A stretch of 64,000 bases of DNA from Bordetella parapertussis (GTDB lineage Bacteria; Pseudomonadota; Gammaproteobacteria; Burkholderiales; Burkholderiaceae_C): positions 100,073-164,072 of the forward strand of contig CAMDXA010000001.1 in the NCBI GenBank assembly GCA_945878065.1. The letters are read 5' to 3'. How positions within the stretch are numbered: position 1 is the first letter of the stretch; each line of letters begins with the position of its first letter. Below are positions 47,699-58,582 of the stretch, one piece after another. Position numbers and translations under genes: made by a program. The notes below the pieces were generated by a model, which searched no databases, was not told the DNA's origin, and worked only from the letters and a program-made list of their open reading frames with translations.

Positions 47699-49363
47699 AT
47701 GCCACTTCCGCCTGCACCACGAAAAAAAGCAGACCTACTTCAAGCGAACACAACAACACCAAAGTCAATTTTGGCTGCTGGCAAAAAAAATAGTACGTCT
47801 TCAATGTCAAAAATCTTGACAGGGCCTGCGATCGAACCCAAAGAGTTCACTCAACTTCCCACGCCTGCCGCCTCGCGAAAACCAGAAAAAAAACAAGCGC
47901 CTTCTGGTAATAAAACAGATACCAGCGAACTGAAAGCTGGGTCTGTGGGTGCAGTGGTTTCCAAAAAGAAATTATCCGCACAAAAACTCTTTGTGCTCGA
48001 CACCAATGTTTTGATGCACGACCCAATGTGTTTGTTCCGGTTTGAAGAACACGACATTTTTCTTCCCATGATAGTTTTGGAAGAGCTCGACAGCAACAAA
48101 AAGGGTATGACTGAAGTCGCGCGAAATGCCCGCCAAACCAGTCGTACGCTTGACGCATTGGTTGGTATCAGCAACTCTGACATATCTACAGGCTTGGACT
48201 TATCGTCAACTGGTCACAAAGATGTGGGCGGAAAACTGTTCTTCCAAACGGTACCGTTGACATTCGACTTGCCCACCAGCCTTCCACAGGGAAAAGCTGA
48301 CAACCAAATTTTGGGTGTTGTCAAAGCACTCGGTGATGTTTACCCCAAGCGACAAGTGGTGTTGGTCAGTAAAGACATCAATATGCGGGTCAAAGCGCGA
48401 GCATTGGGCTTACATGCTGAAGACTATCAAAACGACAAGACCCTTGAAGACGGCGATCTCTTGTACTCAGGTGCTTTGGCCTTGTCTCAAGACTTTTGGT
48501 CCACGCAAACAAAAACGGTGGAAAGTTGGCAAAGCGCAGGGCACACCTACTATCGAATCAGCGGTTCAGTAGTTGCCAATATGCACATCAACCAATTCAT
48601 CTACTTTGAATCCGCCGGTGAACCCAGTTTATACGCCAGGGTCACAGAGATTCGCGGTAAAGCTGCGGTATTCAAAACCCTCAAAGACTACAGCCACTTA
48701 AAGAATGCTGCTTGGGGCATCACTACTCGCAACAGGGAACAAAATTTCGCCCTGAATATGCTGATGGACCCAGAGATCGATTTCGTGACTCTAACGGGTA
48801 CAGCTGGCACTGGCAAAACTTTGCTGGCTTTGGCAGCTGGCCTGGTTCAAGTGCTGGACGAGCGTCGCTACACAGAAATAATCATGACTCGAGCAACCGT
48901 CAGTGTGGGTGAAGACATCGGCTTTTTACCTGGCACTGAAGAAGAAAAAATGGGGCCTTGGATGGGGGCCCTGGATGACAATTTAGAAGTTCTGGGAAAG
49001 ACCGATACCAGTGCTGGCGAATGGGGCCGCGCCGCGACCAATGAGTTGATCAAAAGTAAGATCAAAATCAAAAGCCTTAACTTCATGCGTGGCCGAACAT
49101 TTTTAAATAAATTTGTCATCATCGATGAGGCGCAAAACTTAACGCCCAAACAAATGAAGACACTCATCACGCGCGCTGGCCCTGGTACCAAAATTATTTG
49201 TATGGGGAACATCGCCCAAATTGATACGCCTTACTTAACAGAAGGCTCCTCAGGTCTCACCTTTGCCGTTGATCGATTCAAAGGTTGGCCGCATGGGGGC
49301 CACATCACGCTCGCAAGAGGCGAGCGATCTAGACTGGCGGACTTTGCCAGCGAAGTTCTGTAA
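47699..49363 (+). CDS. PhoH2-type PIN-PhoH ATPase
   Basis: A 554-residue protein joining an N-terminal PIN ribonuclease-like domain to a C-terminal PhoH P-loop ATPase. Residues 1-85 are a Lys/Pro/Thr-rich, probably disordered extension. The PIN domain (about 98-240) has acidic residues in FVLDTNVLMHD, VLEELDSNKKG and VLVSKDINMR. The PhoH domain (about 340-550) has Walker A GTAGTGKT and Walker B FVIIDEAQN, with TRATVSVGEDIGFLPG. PhoH2 proteins are described as RNA helicase/RNases. Co-transcribed with bcp. Confidence 0.93.
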   Translation: MPLPPAPRKKADLLQANTTTPKSILAAGKKNSTSSMSKILTGPAIEPKEFTQLPTPAASRKPEKKQAPSGNKTDTSELKAGSVGAVVSKKKLSAQKLFVLDTNVLMHDPMCLFRFEEHDIFLPMIVLEELDSNKKGMTEVARNARQTSRTLDALVGISNSDISTGLDLSSTGHKDVGGKLFFQTVPLTFDLPTSLPQGKADNQILGVVKALGDVYPKRQVVLVSKDINMRVKARALGLHAEDYQNDKTLEDGDLLYSGALALSQDFWSTQTKTVESWQSAGHTYYRISGSVVANMHINQFIYFESAGEPSLYARVTEIRGKAAVFKTLKDYSHLKNAAWGITTRNREQNFALNMLMDPEIDFVTLTGTAGTGKTLLALAAGLVQVLDERRYTEIIMTRATVSVGEDIGFLPGTEEEKMGPWMGALDDNLEVLGKTDTSAGEWGRAATNELIKSKIKIKSLNFMRGRTFLNKFVIIDEAQNLTPKQMKTLITRAGPGTKIICMGNIAQIDTPYLTEGSSGLTFAVDRFKGWPHGGHITLARGERSRLADFASEVL

Positions 49364-49366
49364 CAC

Positions 49367-50773
49367 TCAATAATCAGAACTCGAACCTGCATACGATTCG
49401 AATTTCGTGATGGGTTTTAGGAATGTCAGCTTGACAGTTCCCGTGGGACCGTTGCGTTGCTTACCGATGATGATTTCTGCAACCCCGGGCTCCTTAGAGT
49501 CCTTGTTGTAGTAATCGTCACGGTAGATGAACATGATCACATCAGCATCTTGTTCAATCGCACCAGATTCACGCAAATCACTCATCATGGGTCGTTTGTC
49601 GGTTCTTTGTTCTACGCCCCTGTTGAGTTGAGACAACGCTATCACCGGGCATTGCAACTCTTTGGCGAGCATTTTCAAACCACGGGAAATTTCACCCAAC
49701 TCAGTTGCGCGGTTGTCGCCATCAGCGCCACTGCTGCCGCTCATGAGTTGCAAATAATCCACGACAACCAATCCCAGCTTGCCGCAATTACGAGCCAATC
49801 GCCTGGCACTCGCACGAAGCTCAGAGGGTGTCAAACCCGGGGTTTCATCTATCGATAAAGAAACGTTGCGCAATCTTTCGACAGCCTCTGTCAAACGCGG
49901 CCATTCTTCGTCTAACAATTTGCCAGTACGCAATCGGGTTTGATCAATTCGACCAATGGAACCCACGATACGAATTGCCAGTTGCGAGGCGCCCATCTCC
50001 ATAGAAAAAACTGCAACAGGCAATCCCTCGTTCAGCGCAACATTCTCAGCAATATTGATCGCAAGCGCCGTTTTACCCATTGACGGTCTAGCGGCAAGCA
50101 CAATTAAATCGCCAGCTTGCATACCCGAAGTCATCCGGTCAAGATCAAAAAATCCTGTCGGGACACCAGTGATATCGTTTGGGTTTTGCGACATCTCCTC
50201 CACTCGGTCTAAGAGTTGCACCACCAAATTACCCATCGACTGAAAGCCTTGGCGCATGCGCGAGCCTTCTTCGCCAATATTGAATATTTTTTGCTCGGCT
50301 TCGTCCAAGATATTAGGAACAGGGCGTCCCTTTGTGTTCATGGCAGATGTCGCAATTTCATCACTCACGCTCACAAGCTTGCGAAGAATGGATCGCTCTC
50401 TGACTATTTCCGCATACCTTCTGATATTTGCAGAACTGGGCACATACTGAGCTAGAGAATTCAAAAACGCCAGGCCGCCTACCTCATCGGCCTTACCTTG
50501 GCTTTGCAGATGTTCAAACACGGTGATCACGTCAGCCGCACGATTGCCATTGATAAGCGTGCTAACGGATGAAAAAATGAGTCGATGCTCGTATCTGTAA
50601 AAATCACCATCGCTGAGAATATCGCCAATCTTGTCCCATGCTGAGTTATCAAGTAACAAACCGCCAAGCACACTTGACTCCGCCTCTACAGAATTCGGTG
50701 GAATGCGCAGTTGTGCAATTTGACGATCAATCGTCGGGGATGACTCTTCAAATTCCGGAAAGACGACAGACAT
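49367..50773 (-). CDS. dnaB: replicative DNA helicase DnaB
   Basis: Hexameric helicase that unwinds DNA at the replication fork. The 468-residue protein has the DnaB N-terminal domain (about 20-125, PPNSVEAESSVLGGLLLDN in part) and a RecA-like domain (about 190-465) with Walker A ARPSMGKTALA, the SLSIDETPGLTPSELRA loop, VVDYLQLM and LKMLAKELQCPVIALSQLNR (in part). There is no intein. It lies downstream of rplI with its own terminator between, and converges on the phoH-like gene with a three-base gap. Confidence 0.98.
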   Translation of the reverse strand: MSVVFPEFEESSPTIDRQIAQLRIPPNSVEAESSVLGGLLLDNSAWDKIGDILSDGDFYRYEHRLIFSSVSTLINGNRAADVITVFEHLQSQGKADEVGGLAFLNSLAQYVPSSANIRRYAEIVRERSILRKLVSVSDEIATSAMNTKGRPVPNILDEAEQKIFNIGEEGSRMRQGFQSMGNLVVQLLDRVEEMSQNPNDITGVPTGFFDLDRMTSGMQAGDLIVLAARPSMGKTALAINIAENVALNEGLPVAVFSMEMGASQLAIRIVGSIGRIDQTRLRTGKLLDEEWPRLTEAVERLRNVSLSIDETPGLTPSELRASARRLARNCGKLGLVVVDYLQLMSGSSGADGDNRATELGEISRGLKMLAKELQCPVIALSQLNRGVEQRTDKRPMMSDLRESGAIEQDADVIMFIYRDDYYNKDSKEPGVAEIIIGKQRNGPTGTVKLTFLKPITKFESYAGSSSDY

Positions 50774-50878
50774 GTTGATCCTCTAAAGCAGAAATAGTAT
50801 TGAAATGAATGCCGTTTGTCATTGCATAAGTTTGTGGAGAACAGCCACGAATACCCTAAGAAGCTGTGCATAACTGGC

Positions 50879-50906
50879 AAAAAAAAACCGCCCCAAGGAG
50901 CGGCTT
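50879..50906 (-). terminator. intrinsic terminator of the rpsF-priB-rpsR-rplI operon
   Basis: On the minus strand a GC-rich stem (GCCGCTCC pairing with GGGCGG around a short loop, one bulge) is followed by eight or more T residues, about 19 bases after the rplI stop. Confidence 0.8.
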
Positions 50907-50924
50907 TTCAAATCTAAAACAAAA

Positions 50925-51377
50925 TCATGCGGATTCGCCGTAAACAGCAACTTGTACATCGACCAAGACATCCGTGTGCAATGACACGGAGACAGGTGAA
51001 TCACCCACAGTTTTGATGGGACCCTTGGGCATGCGGATTTGAGATTTAGATACCTCGTAACCCATTTTGTTCAATTCTTCAGCAATATCAAAATTCGTCA
51101 CAGAACCAAACAAACGACCATCAACACCCGCTTTTTGAGTAAGTTTGACGGTGGTTCCTTGCAATTTTTCACCTTGGCTTTGGGCGGCCAGCAATTTTTC
51201 GTGAGCTGCTTTTTCTAATTCAGCACGTCGGGCTTCGAACTCTTTGATGGCTTGACCAGTTGCGCGACGCGCTTGGCCAGAGGGAATCAAGAAATTACGG
51301 GCATAACCGTCTTTGACTTTGACAACCTCTCCGAGATTGCCCAGATTGACGACTTTTTCAAGAAGAATAATTTGCAT
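50925..51377 (-). CDS. rplI: 50S ribosomal protein L9
   Basis: Ribosomal protein of 150 residues starting [19 protein letters not shown] at the ATG 51377, with AAGGAG 11 bases upstream. It contains the N-terminal rRNA-binding domain with [14 protein letters not shown], the long connecting helix and the C-terminal domain. Last gene of the S6-PriB-S18-L9 operon. Confidence 0.99.
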   Translation of the reverse strand: MQIILLEKVVNLGNLGEVVKVKDGYARNFLIPSGQARRATGQAIKEFEARRAELEKAAHEKLLAAQSQGEKLQGTTVKLTQKAGVDGRLFGSVTNFDIAEELNKMGYEVSKSQIRMPKGPIKTVGDSPVSVSLHTDVLVDVQVAVYGESA

Positions 51378-51387
51378 GTTGCGCTCC

Positions 51388-51669
51388 TTAGATTTTGTGC
51401 TGGTCGGTATATGGCAGCATGGCCAAGAATCGCGCACGCTTAATGGCAGTGTTTAACTGGCGCTGGTATATGGCACGAGTGCCAGTCAAGCGCGCTGGAA
51501 TGATTTTTCCATTTTCTGCAATGAAGTCGCGCAAAGTATCGATGTCTTTGTAATCGATTTCTTCTACACCAGTCACAGTGAAGCGACAAAATCTTTTTCG
51601 CTTGAAAAGCAAAGATTGTGTATTGCGCTTTGGACGCTTGTCTTTATTGAATTTTTTAAAAGTGGCCAT
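51388..51669 (-). CDS. rpsR: 30S ribosomal protein S18
   Basis: A 93-residue S18 with the family core [27 protein letters not shown] (in parts) and [18 protein letters not shown]. The N terminus is extended with basic residues. It binds S6 in the ribosome; the two genes flank priB. Confidence 0.99.
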   Translation of the reverse strand: MATFKKFNKDKRPKRNTQSLLFKRKRFCRFTVTGVEEIDYKDIDTLRDFIAENGKIIPARLTGTRAIYQRQLNTAIKRARFLAMLPYTDQHKI

Positions 51670-51680
51670 GTGTGGGGCTC

Positions 51681-51971
51681 CTAAGAAACAGTTTGATATG
51701 AATGAATATGAAAAATGACTGATTTGGAATTTGTGCCAGAAGCCAGGAAACCTTTGAATAAAAAAGGGGTATGCAGAGGTTGTCGGATTAATTTTTCAGC
51801 CAATATGCCAACGGCTTTTGACTTTAAATTTAAATAGACTTTTCTGACGATACCTGCTTCTTCAATTTCGGATTCATGGATCAATCGACATTCGACAACA
51901 GGTACTCCTGAGGGAGAGTAGCGCAGTGCGGAGATTTCTTCGACATACGCAATCAAATCGACACGATTCAC
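51681..51971 (-). CDS. priB: primosomal replication protein N (PriB)
   Basis: Single-strand DNA-binding OB-fold protein that helps PriA restart stalled forks. The 96-residue sequence ([32 protein letters not shown], and the C-terminal [15 protein letters not shown]) fits the beta/gammaproteobacterial family. Its location between rpsF and rpsR is diagnostic. Confidence 0.95.
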   Translation of the reverse strand: MNRVDLIAYVEEISALRYSPSGVPVVECRLIHESEIEEAGIVRKVYLNLKSKAVGILAEKLIRQPLHTPFLFKGFLASGTNSKSVIFHIHSYQTVS

Positions 51972-51986
51972 ATCTGGGCAACAAAA

Positions 51987-52352
51987 TCAGGCTTGAAATT
52001 CAGTGTGCTGGGTTTTGCGGGCTTCTTCGCGCTCCACTGTTTTCATCATCAAAGAAGGAGCGGTTTCGGCTTTTTTCTTCGATACAGTTAAGTGCCTCAA
52101 TACAGCATCATTGAATTTGAAAGCATGCTCAAGTTCAGCCATGACTTCTTGATTGGCTTCAATATTCAAACACAGGTAATGTGCTTTGGCCAATTTGTTG
52201 ATCATATAGGTCAACTGGCGTCTTCCCCAATCTTCCAAACGATGCACTTTTCCGCCACCATTTGTAATCAGGCCTTTGTACCGCTCCAGCATGGCAGGTA
52301 CTTGCTCGCTTTGATCGGGATGAATTAAAAGAATTATTTCGTAATGACGCAT
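51987..52352 (-). CDS. rpsF: 30S ribosomal protein S6
   Basis: A 121-residue S6 starting [21 protein letters not shown], with [19 protein letters not shown] and [16 protein letters not shown]. First gene of the rpsF-priB-rpsR-rplI operon, with AAGGAGAG before the ATG. A possible autoregulatory hairpin lies in the leader. Confidence 0.99.
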   Translation of the reverse strand: MRHYEIILLIHPDQSEQVPAMLERYKGLITNGGGKVHRLEDWGRRQLTYMINKLAKAHYLCLNIEANQEVMAELEHAFKFNDAVLRHLTVSKKKAETAPSLMMKTVEREEARKTQHTEFQA

Positions 52353-52368
52353 GAACTCTCCTTGTGGA

Positions 52369-52420
52369 TTGAGCCGCCCACAGCGTCGTCAGTGGTGCGG
52401 CAAGGGTGAAAAGCCTTATA
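52369..52420 (-). promoter_or_regulatory. rpsF leader: -10 region and S6:S18-type hairpin
   Basis: On the minus strand a TATAAG -10-like hexamer (52420-52415) is followed by a hairpin in which TTGCCGC pairs with GCGGCTCAA around a bulged inner CAC/GTG pairing (52403-52369). It ends about 16 bases before the rpsF ATG. Many bacteria have an S6:S18-binding hairpin at this place; equivalence here is suggested by position and the CCG-containing stem only. Confidence 0.4.
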
Positions 52421-52450
52421 TTCTACTCAATTTTTTCCAAGCCCAAGCGT

Positions 52451-54841
52451 TCACGATGCCAAAGCATTCCAAGTAGAAATCACACTGTCAGGGTTAAGTG
52501 AAATGGATTCAATTCCTTTGTCAACCAACCATTTTGCAAAATCCAAGTGGTCGCTTGGCCCTTGGCCGCAAATGCCTACATACTTGTTGTGCTTTTGACA
52601 GGCCTCAATGGCTTTGAGCAAAAGAATTTTTACCGCTGGATCGCGCTCATCAAAATCTGCGGCCAGTAAAGGCATGCCCGAATCGCGATCTAAACCCAAA
52701 GTGAGTTGGGTCAAATCATTGGATCCGATGGAAAAGCCATCAAAATATTCTAAGAATTCCTCAGCCAATAATGCATTGCTGGGGACTTCGCACATCATGA
52801 TCAATTTCAAGCCGTTTTCACCTCTGGACAAACCATGCTGAGACATTAAATCGACAACGCGTTTGGCTTGCTCCACAGTTCTGACAAATGGAACCATGAT
52901 TTGAACATTGGTTAAACCCATGTCATCTCTCACTCTTCGCAGTGCTAGGCATTCCATGGCGAATGCCTCCTGAAAATCCGCACTCAAGTAGCGCGCCGCA
53001 CCGCGAAAACCCAGCATCGGATTTTCTTCTTCTGGTTCATAGCGACTGCCACCAATCAATTTTCTGTATTCATTGGATTTGAAATCTGACAGTCGAACAA
53101 TGACAGGCTTTGGCCAAAAAGCGGCTGCAATAGTGGCCACGCCTTCGGTGACCTTGTCAACAAAAAACGCCTTGGGTGAAGCATGGCCACGAGCGACCGA
53201 CTCTACTGCTTTTTTCAACTCTAAATCGATATTCGGATAGTCCAAAATGGCCTTGGGATGAACGCCGATATTGTTGTTGATGATGAATTCCAAACGTGCG
53301 AGTCCAACACCAGCATTAGGCAGTTGTGCGAAATCAAACGCCATGCTCGGATTACCTATATTCATCATGATTTTTGTGGGTATGTCTGGCATGACACCTT
53401 GCTTGACTTCGGAAATTTCGGTCTCTAGCAGGCCGTCATAAATAAATCCTGTGTCGCCTTCGGCACAACTTACCGTAACCAAACTTTCTGCCTGTAGAAC
53501 CTCCGTGGCGTTACCACATCCCACCACCGCTGGGATGCCCAACTCTCTCGCAATAATTGCTGCGTGACAAGTTCTTCCACCACGGTTTGTAACAATAGCT
53601 CCGGCCTTTTTCATAACGGGCTCCCAATTCGGATCGGTCATGTCAGTGACCAAAATATCCCCAGGTTGAACCGTGTCCATTTGTGAAATATGAGTCACAA
53701 GACGCACAGGCCCTGTGCCAATTTTTTGCCCTATTGCTCTACCCTCAGCAAGCACAGTACTTTTGTTTTTTAACTTGTACTTGTGCTCCGCTTTTCCCTT
53801 AGATTGGCTCTTAACCGTTTCGGGTCTGGCTTGCAAAATGTATAACTTACCATCGAGACCGTCTTTTCCCCATTCAATATCCATGGCACGTCCATAATGA
53901 TTTTCGATAACTAGGGCATATTTGGCCAATTGACAAATGTCTTCATCGGTTAATGAATATCGATTGCGCAACTCTGATGGAACATCTTCGGTAACAACCA
54001 ATTTCCCAGAATGCTGCCTGTCTTTTTCACTGGCAAATTTCATTTGAATCAACTTAGAGCCAAGGCTTCTGCGAACAATGGCATTTTTGCCGGCGCTGAG
54101 CATAGGTTTATGCACATAAAATTCATCTGGATTCACAGCACCCTGCACCACTGTTTCGCCCAAGCCATAACTGGAAGTGATGAATACAACATCCTTGAAC
54201 CCCGATTCAGTATCAATGGTGAACATCACGCCTGAAGTCGCCAAGTCTGAACGAACCATCTTTTGCACACCAGCTGACAATGCCACTTCTGAGTGCGCAA
54301 ATCCTTTGTGCACGCGATAGCTAATGGCCCTGTCGTTGTAAAGAGAAGCAAACACTTCTTTGATTTTGTGAAGAATATCTTCGATACCGTGTACGTTCAA
54401 AAAACTTTCTTGCTGCCCGGCAAAAGAGGCGTCGGGTAAATCTTCTGCGGTTGCAGATGACCGTACCGCATAGGAAGCCGATTGAGCGCCTGCATGGAGT
54501 GCGTCAAAAGCTTGTCGAATATCATTTTCAAAAGCCTGAGAAAAAGCTTGGGTCATGATCCAAGACCGGATAGCAGCTCCTGTCTTGGACAACTCATTGA
54601 CATTTTCTGAATCTAATTGCTTGAGTGCTTCCTCAATACGCTTGTCCAAATTATCTTGTTTTAAAAACACACGAAATGCGTGCGCGGTTGTGGCAAACCC
54701 GGTGGGTACGATAACTCCAGCAGGAAGTTGAGAAATCATTTCTCCTAAACTGGCATTTTTTCCACCCACCGAGTCCACATCAGACATTCGCAGGCTTTCA
54801 AATGGCACGACAAGTGCCGATGGATTGAAAAGAACAGACAT
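52451..54841 (-). CDS. ppsA: phosphoenolpyruvate synthase
   Basis: Makes phosphoenolpyruvate from pyruvate and ATP for gluconeogenesis, for example on lactate. The 796-residue protein is complete. It has the ATP-grasp domain (1 to about 350, [32 protein letters not shown]), the phosphohistidine domain with [13 protein letters not shown] (His near residue 427), and the PEP/pyruvate-binding TIM barrel with [16 protein letters not shown] and [11 protein letters not shown]. It is divergent from its regulator ppsR. It fits with the lactate permease and aceA in three-carbon and two-carbon use. Confidence 0.98.
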   Translation of the reverse strand: MSVLFNPSALVVPFESLRMSDVDSVGGKNASLGEMISQLPAGVIVPTGFATTAHAFRVFLKQDNLDKRIEEALKQLDSENVNELSKTGAAIRSWIMTQAFSQAFENDIRQAFDALHAGAQSASYAVRSSATAEDLPDASFAGQQESFLNVHGIEDILHKIKEVFASLYNDRAISYRVHKGFAHSEVALSAGVQKMVRSDLATSGVMFTIDTESGFKDVVFITSSYGLGETVVQGAVNPDEFYVHKPMLSAGKNAIVRRSLGSKLIQMKFASEKDRQHSGKLVVTEDVPSELRNRYSLTDEDICQLAKYALVIENHYGRAMDIEWGKDGLDGKLYILQARPETVKSQSKGKAEHKYKLKNKSTVLAEGRAIGQKIGTGPVRLVTHISQMDTVQPGDILVTDMTDPNWEPVMKKAGAIVTNRGGRTCHAAIIARELGIPAVVGCGNATEVLQAESLVTVSCAEGDTGFIYDGLLETEISEVKQGVMPDIPTKIMMNIGNPSMAFDFAQLPNAGVGLARLEFIINNNIGVHPKAILDYPNIDLELKKAVESVARGHASPKAFFVDKVTEGVATIAAAFWPKPVIVRLSDFKSNEYRKLIGGSRYEPEEENPMLGFRGAARYLSADFQEAFAMECLALRRVRDDMGLTNVQIMVPFVRTVEQAKRVVDLMSQHGLSRGENGLKLIMMCEVPSNALLAEEFLEYFDGFSIGSNDLTQLTLGLDRDSGMPLLAADFDERDPAVKILLLKAIEACQKHNKYVGICGQGPSDHLDFAKWLVDKGIESISLNPDSVISTWNALAS

Positions 54842-55016
54842 GAAAATACTCCAAAAGTTAAAAACGTTACGTGGCGAGGCTCTGTATGCGAAGTCTCACC
54901 AGACATGCGAATAGGCATTGAGAATCAGACAAATTTATTTCCAATAGCAGCGCATGATTTAATCCTGTAAACCTATTTTAAAGCTTGCAGTCCTTCAACC
55001 TTATCTTGAGTGTTTT

Positions 55017-55838
55017 ATGCATAACCGAACTGTTTTTTTTGTATCTGATGGAACTGGAATTACTGCAGAGACATTTGGCAACGCCATATTGGCGCAATTT
55101 GAAATTCAAGCCAAACATATCCGACTTCCATTTATCGATACCGATGAAAAGGCCCACCATGCGGTTGAACAAATCAACCATGCGGCTGAAAAGGAAGGTA
55201 TGAAGCCGATCGTATTCACCACATTGGCAAAGGATGAATTACTAGATATCCTGACAACTGGAACCAATGCATTGCTCATGGATATGTTCAGTACTTTTGT
55301 CAAACCTCTTGAAGTAGAGTTGGGTATCAAATCCAACCACCGGATTGGCCGATTTTCAGACATCAGCAAAAGCAAGGCTTACCACGACAGAATAGAGGCT
55401 ATCAATTTCAGTTTGGCACATGATGATGGCCAGAAAAATACCGACCTAGAAAAATCTGATGTCATCCTTGTCGGCGTGAGTCGCAGCGGGAAAACACCCA
55501 CCAGCCTTTATCTGGCCATGCAATACGGTCTCAAAGCCTCAAACTACCCTCTGATTCCCGAAGATTTTGAGAGGCAACAATTGCCCCCAGCCTTGCGGCC
55601 ACATTTAAACAAAATTTTTGGATTGTCAATTTCTGCAGACAGGCTCAGTGAAATACGCAATGAGCGCAGGCCCAAATCGAGATACGCCAATTTAGAAAAT
55701 TGTCAGCAAGAAGTATCGGCCGCCGAAACGATGATGCGCATGCATGGCATACGTTGGCTATCAACCACCACCAAAAGCATAGAAGAAATTGCAACCACTA
55801 TCATTCAGGAGATAAAGCCCGAACGACTAACTTATTGA
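55017..55838 (+). CDS. ppsR: PEP synthase regulatory kinase/pyrophosphorylase
   Basis: Bifunctional enzyme that inactivates PEP synthase by ADP-dependent threonine phosphorylation and reactivates it by phosphorolysis. The 273-residue protein has the family start VFFVSDGTGITAETFGNA, SNHRIGRFSDISKSKAY, and the P-loop GVSRSGKTPTSLYLA (near residues 153-160), followed by GLKASNYPLIPED. It is adjacent to and divergent from ppsA, as is usual, with 175 bases for two promoters. Confidence 0.97.
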   Translation: MHNRTVFFVSDGTGITAETFGNAILAQFEIQAKHIRLPFIDTDEKAHHAVEQINHAAEKEGMKPIVFTTLAKDELLDILTTGTNALLMDMFSTFVKPLEVELGIKSNHRIGRFSDISKSKAYHDRIEAINFSLAHDDGQKNTDLEKSDVILVGVSRSGKTPTSLYLAMQYGLKASNYPLIPEDFERQQLPPALRPHLNKIFGLSISADRLSEIRNERRPKSRYANLENCQQEVSAAETMMRMHGIRWLSTTTKSIEEIATTIIQEIKPERLTY

Positions 55839-55844
55839 TAGCAA

Positions 55845-56252
55845 TTACAAGCCAATCGCTGCAATGCCTGCTTTTGCAATTTGAGCGTCTTCGGACGATT
55901 TAACACCGCTTACACCGACTGCACCAATTACCTGTCCGTCTTTGACAATGGGTACTCCACCCTCTAGCATGCCCTCTATCAGGGGGGCGGTTAAAAATGA
56001 GTATCTTCCCCCGTTGATGATGTCTTCATATACTTTAGATTCCCGCCTACCCAAGGCAGCGGTTTGCGCTTTGGCTGGAGCTATGTGCGCTGAAATAGGT
56101 GCAGCACCATCTAACCTGTTTAACCACAATAAATGTCCGCCATCATCCACAATGGCGATGCACACAGCCCAGTTGTTCTTTGTGGCTTCAATTTCCGCAG
56201 CTTTTGCAATGGCATTGATGTCGGCCGATTCAAGTGTAAATTTGCTTTTCAT
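55845..56252 (-). CDS. GlcG/HbpS-family haem-binding-like protein
   Basis: A 135-residue protein of the GlcG/HbpS (DUF336) family, whose members bind haem or small molecules; the role is often unclear. Visible features: AAEIEATKNNWAVCIAIVDDGGHLLWLNRLDGA in family form, KAQTAALGRRESK, LEGGVPIVKDGQVIGAVGVSG and EDAQIAKAG. No signal peptide, so it should be cytoplasmic. It is convergent with ppsR and divergent from the Bax-inhibitor-like gene. No glycolate-oxidase genes are adjacent. Confidence 0.9.
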   Translation of the reverse strand: MKSKFTLESADINAIAKAAEIEATKNNWAVCIAIVDDGGHLLWLNRLDGAAPISAHIAPAKAQTAALGRRESKVYEDIINGGRYSFLTAPLIEGMLEGGVPIVKDGQVIGAVGVSGVKSSEDAQIAKAGIAAIGL

Positions 56253-56430
56253 TGGATTCTTCTATTATGAGTTTCAAAGAGCATAACGGCAGCCCTAACA
56301 GCCGAATAAATTGAAAGTCATGCACTTGACAATACAAATTATTTGAGTACTTATTTGCTATATAAACCTTATTCTTGAAATAACATGAATAGATCGCATA
56401 TGATTGTGATGTCAAAAAGAGGAGTTTTCT

Positions 56431-57123
56431 ATGAGCGAACAAATCCAAACCATCCCTTACCGTGAATCCGGGCTTGATGCAGTTGAAAGAAACAAGGTAC
56501 TTAGAAATACCTATTGGTTATTGGCGTTGACTTTAATCCCTACTGTTATTGGTGCATGGATAGGTGTGGCAACCGGCATCGGTCGGGCTCTCTCAGGCGG
56601 CCTGGGTCTGGTGGTTTTTTTGGTAGGTATCTTCGGCTTTGTTTATGCGATTGAAAAAACCAAGCATTCCTCCAAGGGTATTGCCGTACTTTTTGGCTTC
56701 ACATTTTTTATGGGTCTGATGCTGTCCAGAATGATCGGCATGGTGTTGGGATTCAGCAATGGAACTTCATTGGTCATGACAGCATTTGGCGGTACCGCGG
56801 GTGTGTTCTTTCTGATGGCCAGTTTGGCAACCTTCATCAAACGTGATTTATCAGGAATGAGCAAATGGCTTTTCGTTGGTGCTATTGCTCTGATGGTTGG
56901 AAGCATCATCAACATTTTTATTGGTTCAACAGTTGGCATGATGGTCATTTCTGTCATGGCGATTGGCATTTTCAGCGCCTACATGCTTTATGACATCAAA
57001 CAAATCATTGATGGTGGTGAAACCAACTACATTTCAGCGACACTGGCGCTTTACATGGACTTGATCAATGTATTTCAAAGCCTATTGGCTTTGCTGGGAA
57101 TCATGGGCGGCGAAAAAGAATAA
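56431..57123 (+). CDS. Bax inhibitor-1/YccA-family membrane protein
   Basis: A 230-residue integral membrane protein with seven hydrophobic segments and the family motifs VLRNTYWLLALTL, KHSSKGIAVLFGFTFFMGL (in part) and the C-terminal LYDIKQIIDGGETNYISATLALYMDLINVF (in parts). In E. coli YccA modulates FtsH; other members leak calcium. The ATG has AGGAG seven bases before it. A TTGACA (56326-56331) about 100 bases upstream may belong to its promoter, but its -10 is weak. An intrinsic terminator follows. Confidence 0.93.
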   Translation: MSEQIQTIPYRESGLDAVERNKVLRNTYWLLALTLIPTVIGAWIGVATGIGRALSGGLGLVVFLVGIFGFVYAIEKTKHSSKGIAVLFGFTFFMGLMLSRMIGMVLGFSNGTSLVMTAFGGTAGVFFLMASLATFIKRDLSGMSKWLFVGAIALMVGSIINIFIGSTVGMMVISVMAIGIFSAYMLYDIKQIIDGGETNYISATLALYMDLINVFQSLLALLGIMGGEKE

Positions 57124-57144
57124 TTGCCGCTTTTCTATACAAAG

Positions 57145-57167
57145 GCCCCTTTCGAGGGGCTTTTTTT
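57145..57167 (+). terminator. intrinsic terminator of the Bax-inhibitor-like gene
   Basis: GCCCCT-TTCG-AGGGGC hairpin followed by seven T residues, 21 bases after the stop codon. The T run overlaps the stop codon of the convergent rlmD. Confidence 0.9.
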
Positions 57168-58581
57168 ATGGGCGGTCAAAAATAGCAATGCTCTCTACAT
57201 GGGCGGTATGAGGAAACATATTTACCATCCCAACTGCGGTACAACGGTAACCTGCACTATGGACTAACACGCCCGCATCTCTGGCCAGTGTGGCTGGGTT
57301 GCAGCTAATGTAGACAATACGATTGGGTGGTAACCAACTACTGTCTTCATTCAATGAATCGGTCAGCGCTTGAACCAATGCAAATGCTCCCTCTCGAGGG
57401 GGATCAATCAGCCATTTTGAGTTTGAGCCATATAGCCTGAGTGATTCAGCGGAAATTTCAAACAGGTTTTGTTCTTTAAATGCTATGTCTGCAAGTAAGT
57501 TTGCCTTTTTATTTGATCGCGCAATATTGTTCCACTCATGATTTTTTTTCGCCCAATTCAACAACGACTGGCTGCCCTCCACACCAGTGACTTTGTGTGC
57601 CAAGCTTGCCATGGGCAAGGTGAAATTTCCCAAGCCACAAAACCAATCTACCAATGAATCCTCAGGTTGGATATCCAGAAAACTTATCGCCTGCGAAACC
57701 AAAACCTTATTGATTGCAGGATTCACCTGGGTAAAGTCATTCGGACGAAAGTACATCTTTAATTGGAATGCTGGCAGCTCGTAATGCAAACTGTTTTCAC
57801 TAAATGTCATATCGAGGTCATCAAAAGGGGCGACCGATTCAAGACCTTTCGGTTGCAACCACCACTGAACTTGGTGTTGCGCAGAAAACTCTCTGAGCAA
57901 TTGGCCATCTTGTTCGGACAATGGGGCCAAATGACGAAGAATCAATGCGGTACTTGCATCGCCACACGCAACTTCTATTTGCGGGCATTGATCACGGATA
58001 CTTAAATCTGCGATCAACTCACGAAGTGGTATCAACATCTCACTCACACGCTGAGGCAGAACAGCGCAAGTAGACATATCCGCCACATAACCACTTTTTC
58101 GTTCATGAAATCCAATCAAGACTTTCGATTTCTTGACGACATATCTGACAGATAACCTGGCCCTGTGTCGGTATTTCCAATCTGGCCCTTGCAACGGACG
58201 CAACACCAATTCTGGTTTGACTTTTCCTATGTGCCAAAGGTTATCTTCCACTACCCGCTGCTTCACAGCAACTTGTGAGTGCAGATTTAAATGCTGCATT
58301 TTGCAACCGCCACATGCACCGGCATGCATGCCAAAGCTGACACATTCAGCCTTTATTCTTTGCGATGATGCTTGCAGAATTTGTTTGAGTGTCCCCTGCT
58401 CCCAGTTATTTTTCTTTCGATGCACGTTAACCGTGACACGCTCAAATGGCAATGCACCCTCAACGAAAACCACTTTGCCATCTGATCGATGTGCAATGCC
58501 TTGGGCCTCTAAGTCCATCGATTCAATCAGCAATCCCTTGTCATCAATAAAAGCATCAGTTGTGTCAGGCATACATTGCAT
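57166..58581 (-). CDS. rlmD: 23S rRNA (uracil-1939-C5)-methyltransferase RlmD
   Basis: Iron-sulfur methyltransferase that makes m5U1939 in 23S rRNA. From the ATG at 58581 it has 471 residues (a second ATG at 58572 is equally possible). It has a TRAM domain (about 10-75), the [4Fe-4S] cysteines in [18 protein letters not shown] and a later CAVLP, the SAM site [25 protein letters not shown], and the catalytic Cys motif [12 protein letters not shown]. The start lies one base from the nlpD stop, so translation is probably coupled. In many relatives rpoS would stand between these two genes; here it does not. Confidence 0.95.
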   Translation of the reverse strand: MQCMPDTTDAFIDDKGLLIESMDLEAQGIAHRSDGKVVFVEGALPFERVTVNVHRKKNNWEQGTLKQILQASSQRIKAECVSFGMHAGACGGCKMQHLNLHSQVAVKQRVVEDNLWHIGKVKPELVLRPLQGPDWKYRHRARLSVRYVVKKSKVLIGFHERKSGYVADMSTCAVLPQRVSEMLIPLRELIADLSIRDQCPQIEVACGDASTALILRHLAPLSEQDGQLLREFSAQHQVQWWLQPKGLESVAPFDDLDMTFSENSLHYELPAFQLKMYFRPNDFTQVNPAINKVLVSQAISFLDIQPEDSLVDWFCGLGNFTLPMASLAHKVTGVEGSQSLLNWAKKNHEWNNIARSNKKANLLADIAFKEQNLFEISAESLRLYGSNSKWLIDPPREGAFALVQALTDSLNEDSSWLPPNRIVYISCNPATLARDAGVLVHSAGYRCTAVGMVNMFPHTAHVESIAIFDRP

Positions 58582-58582
58582 C

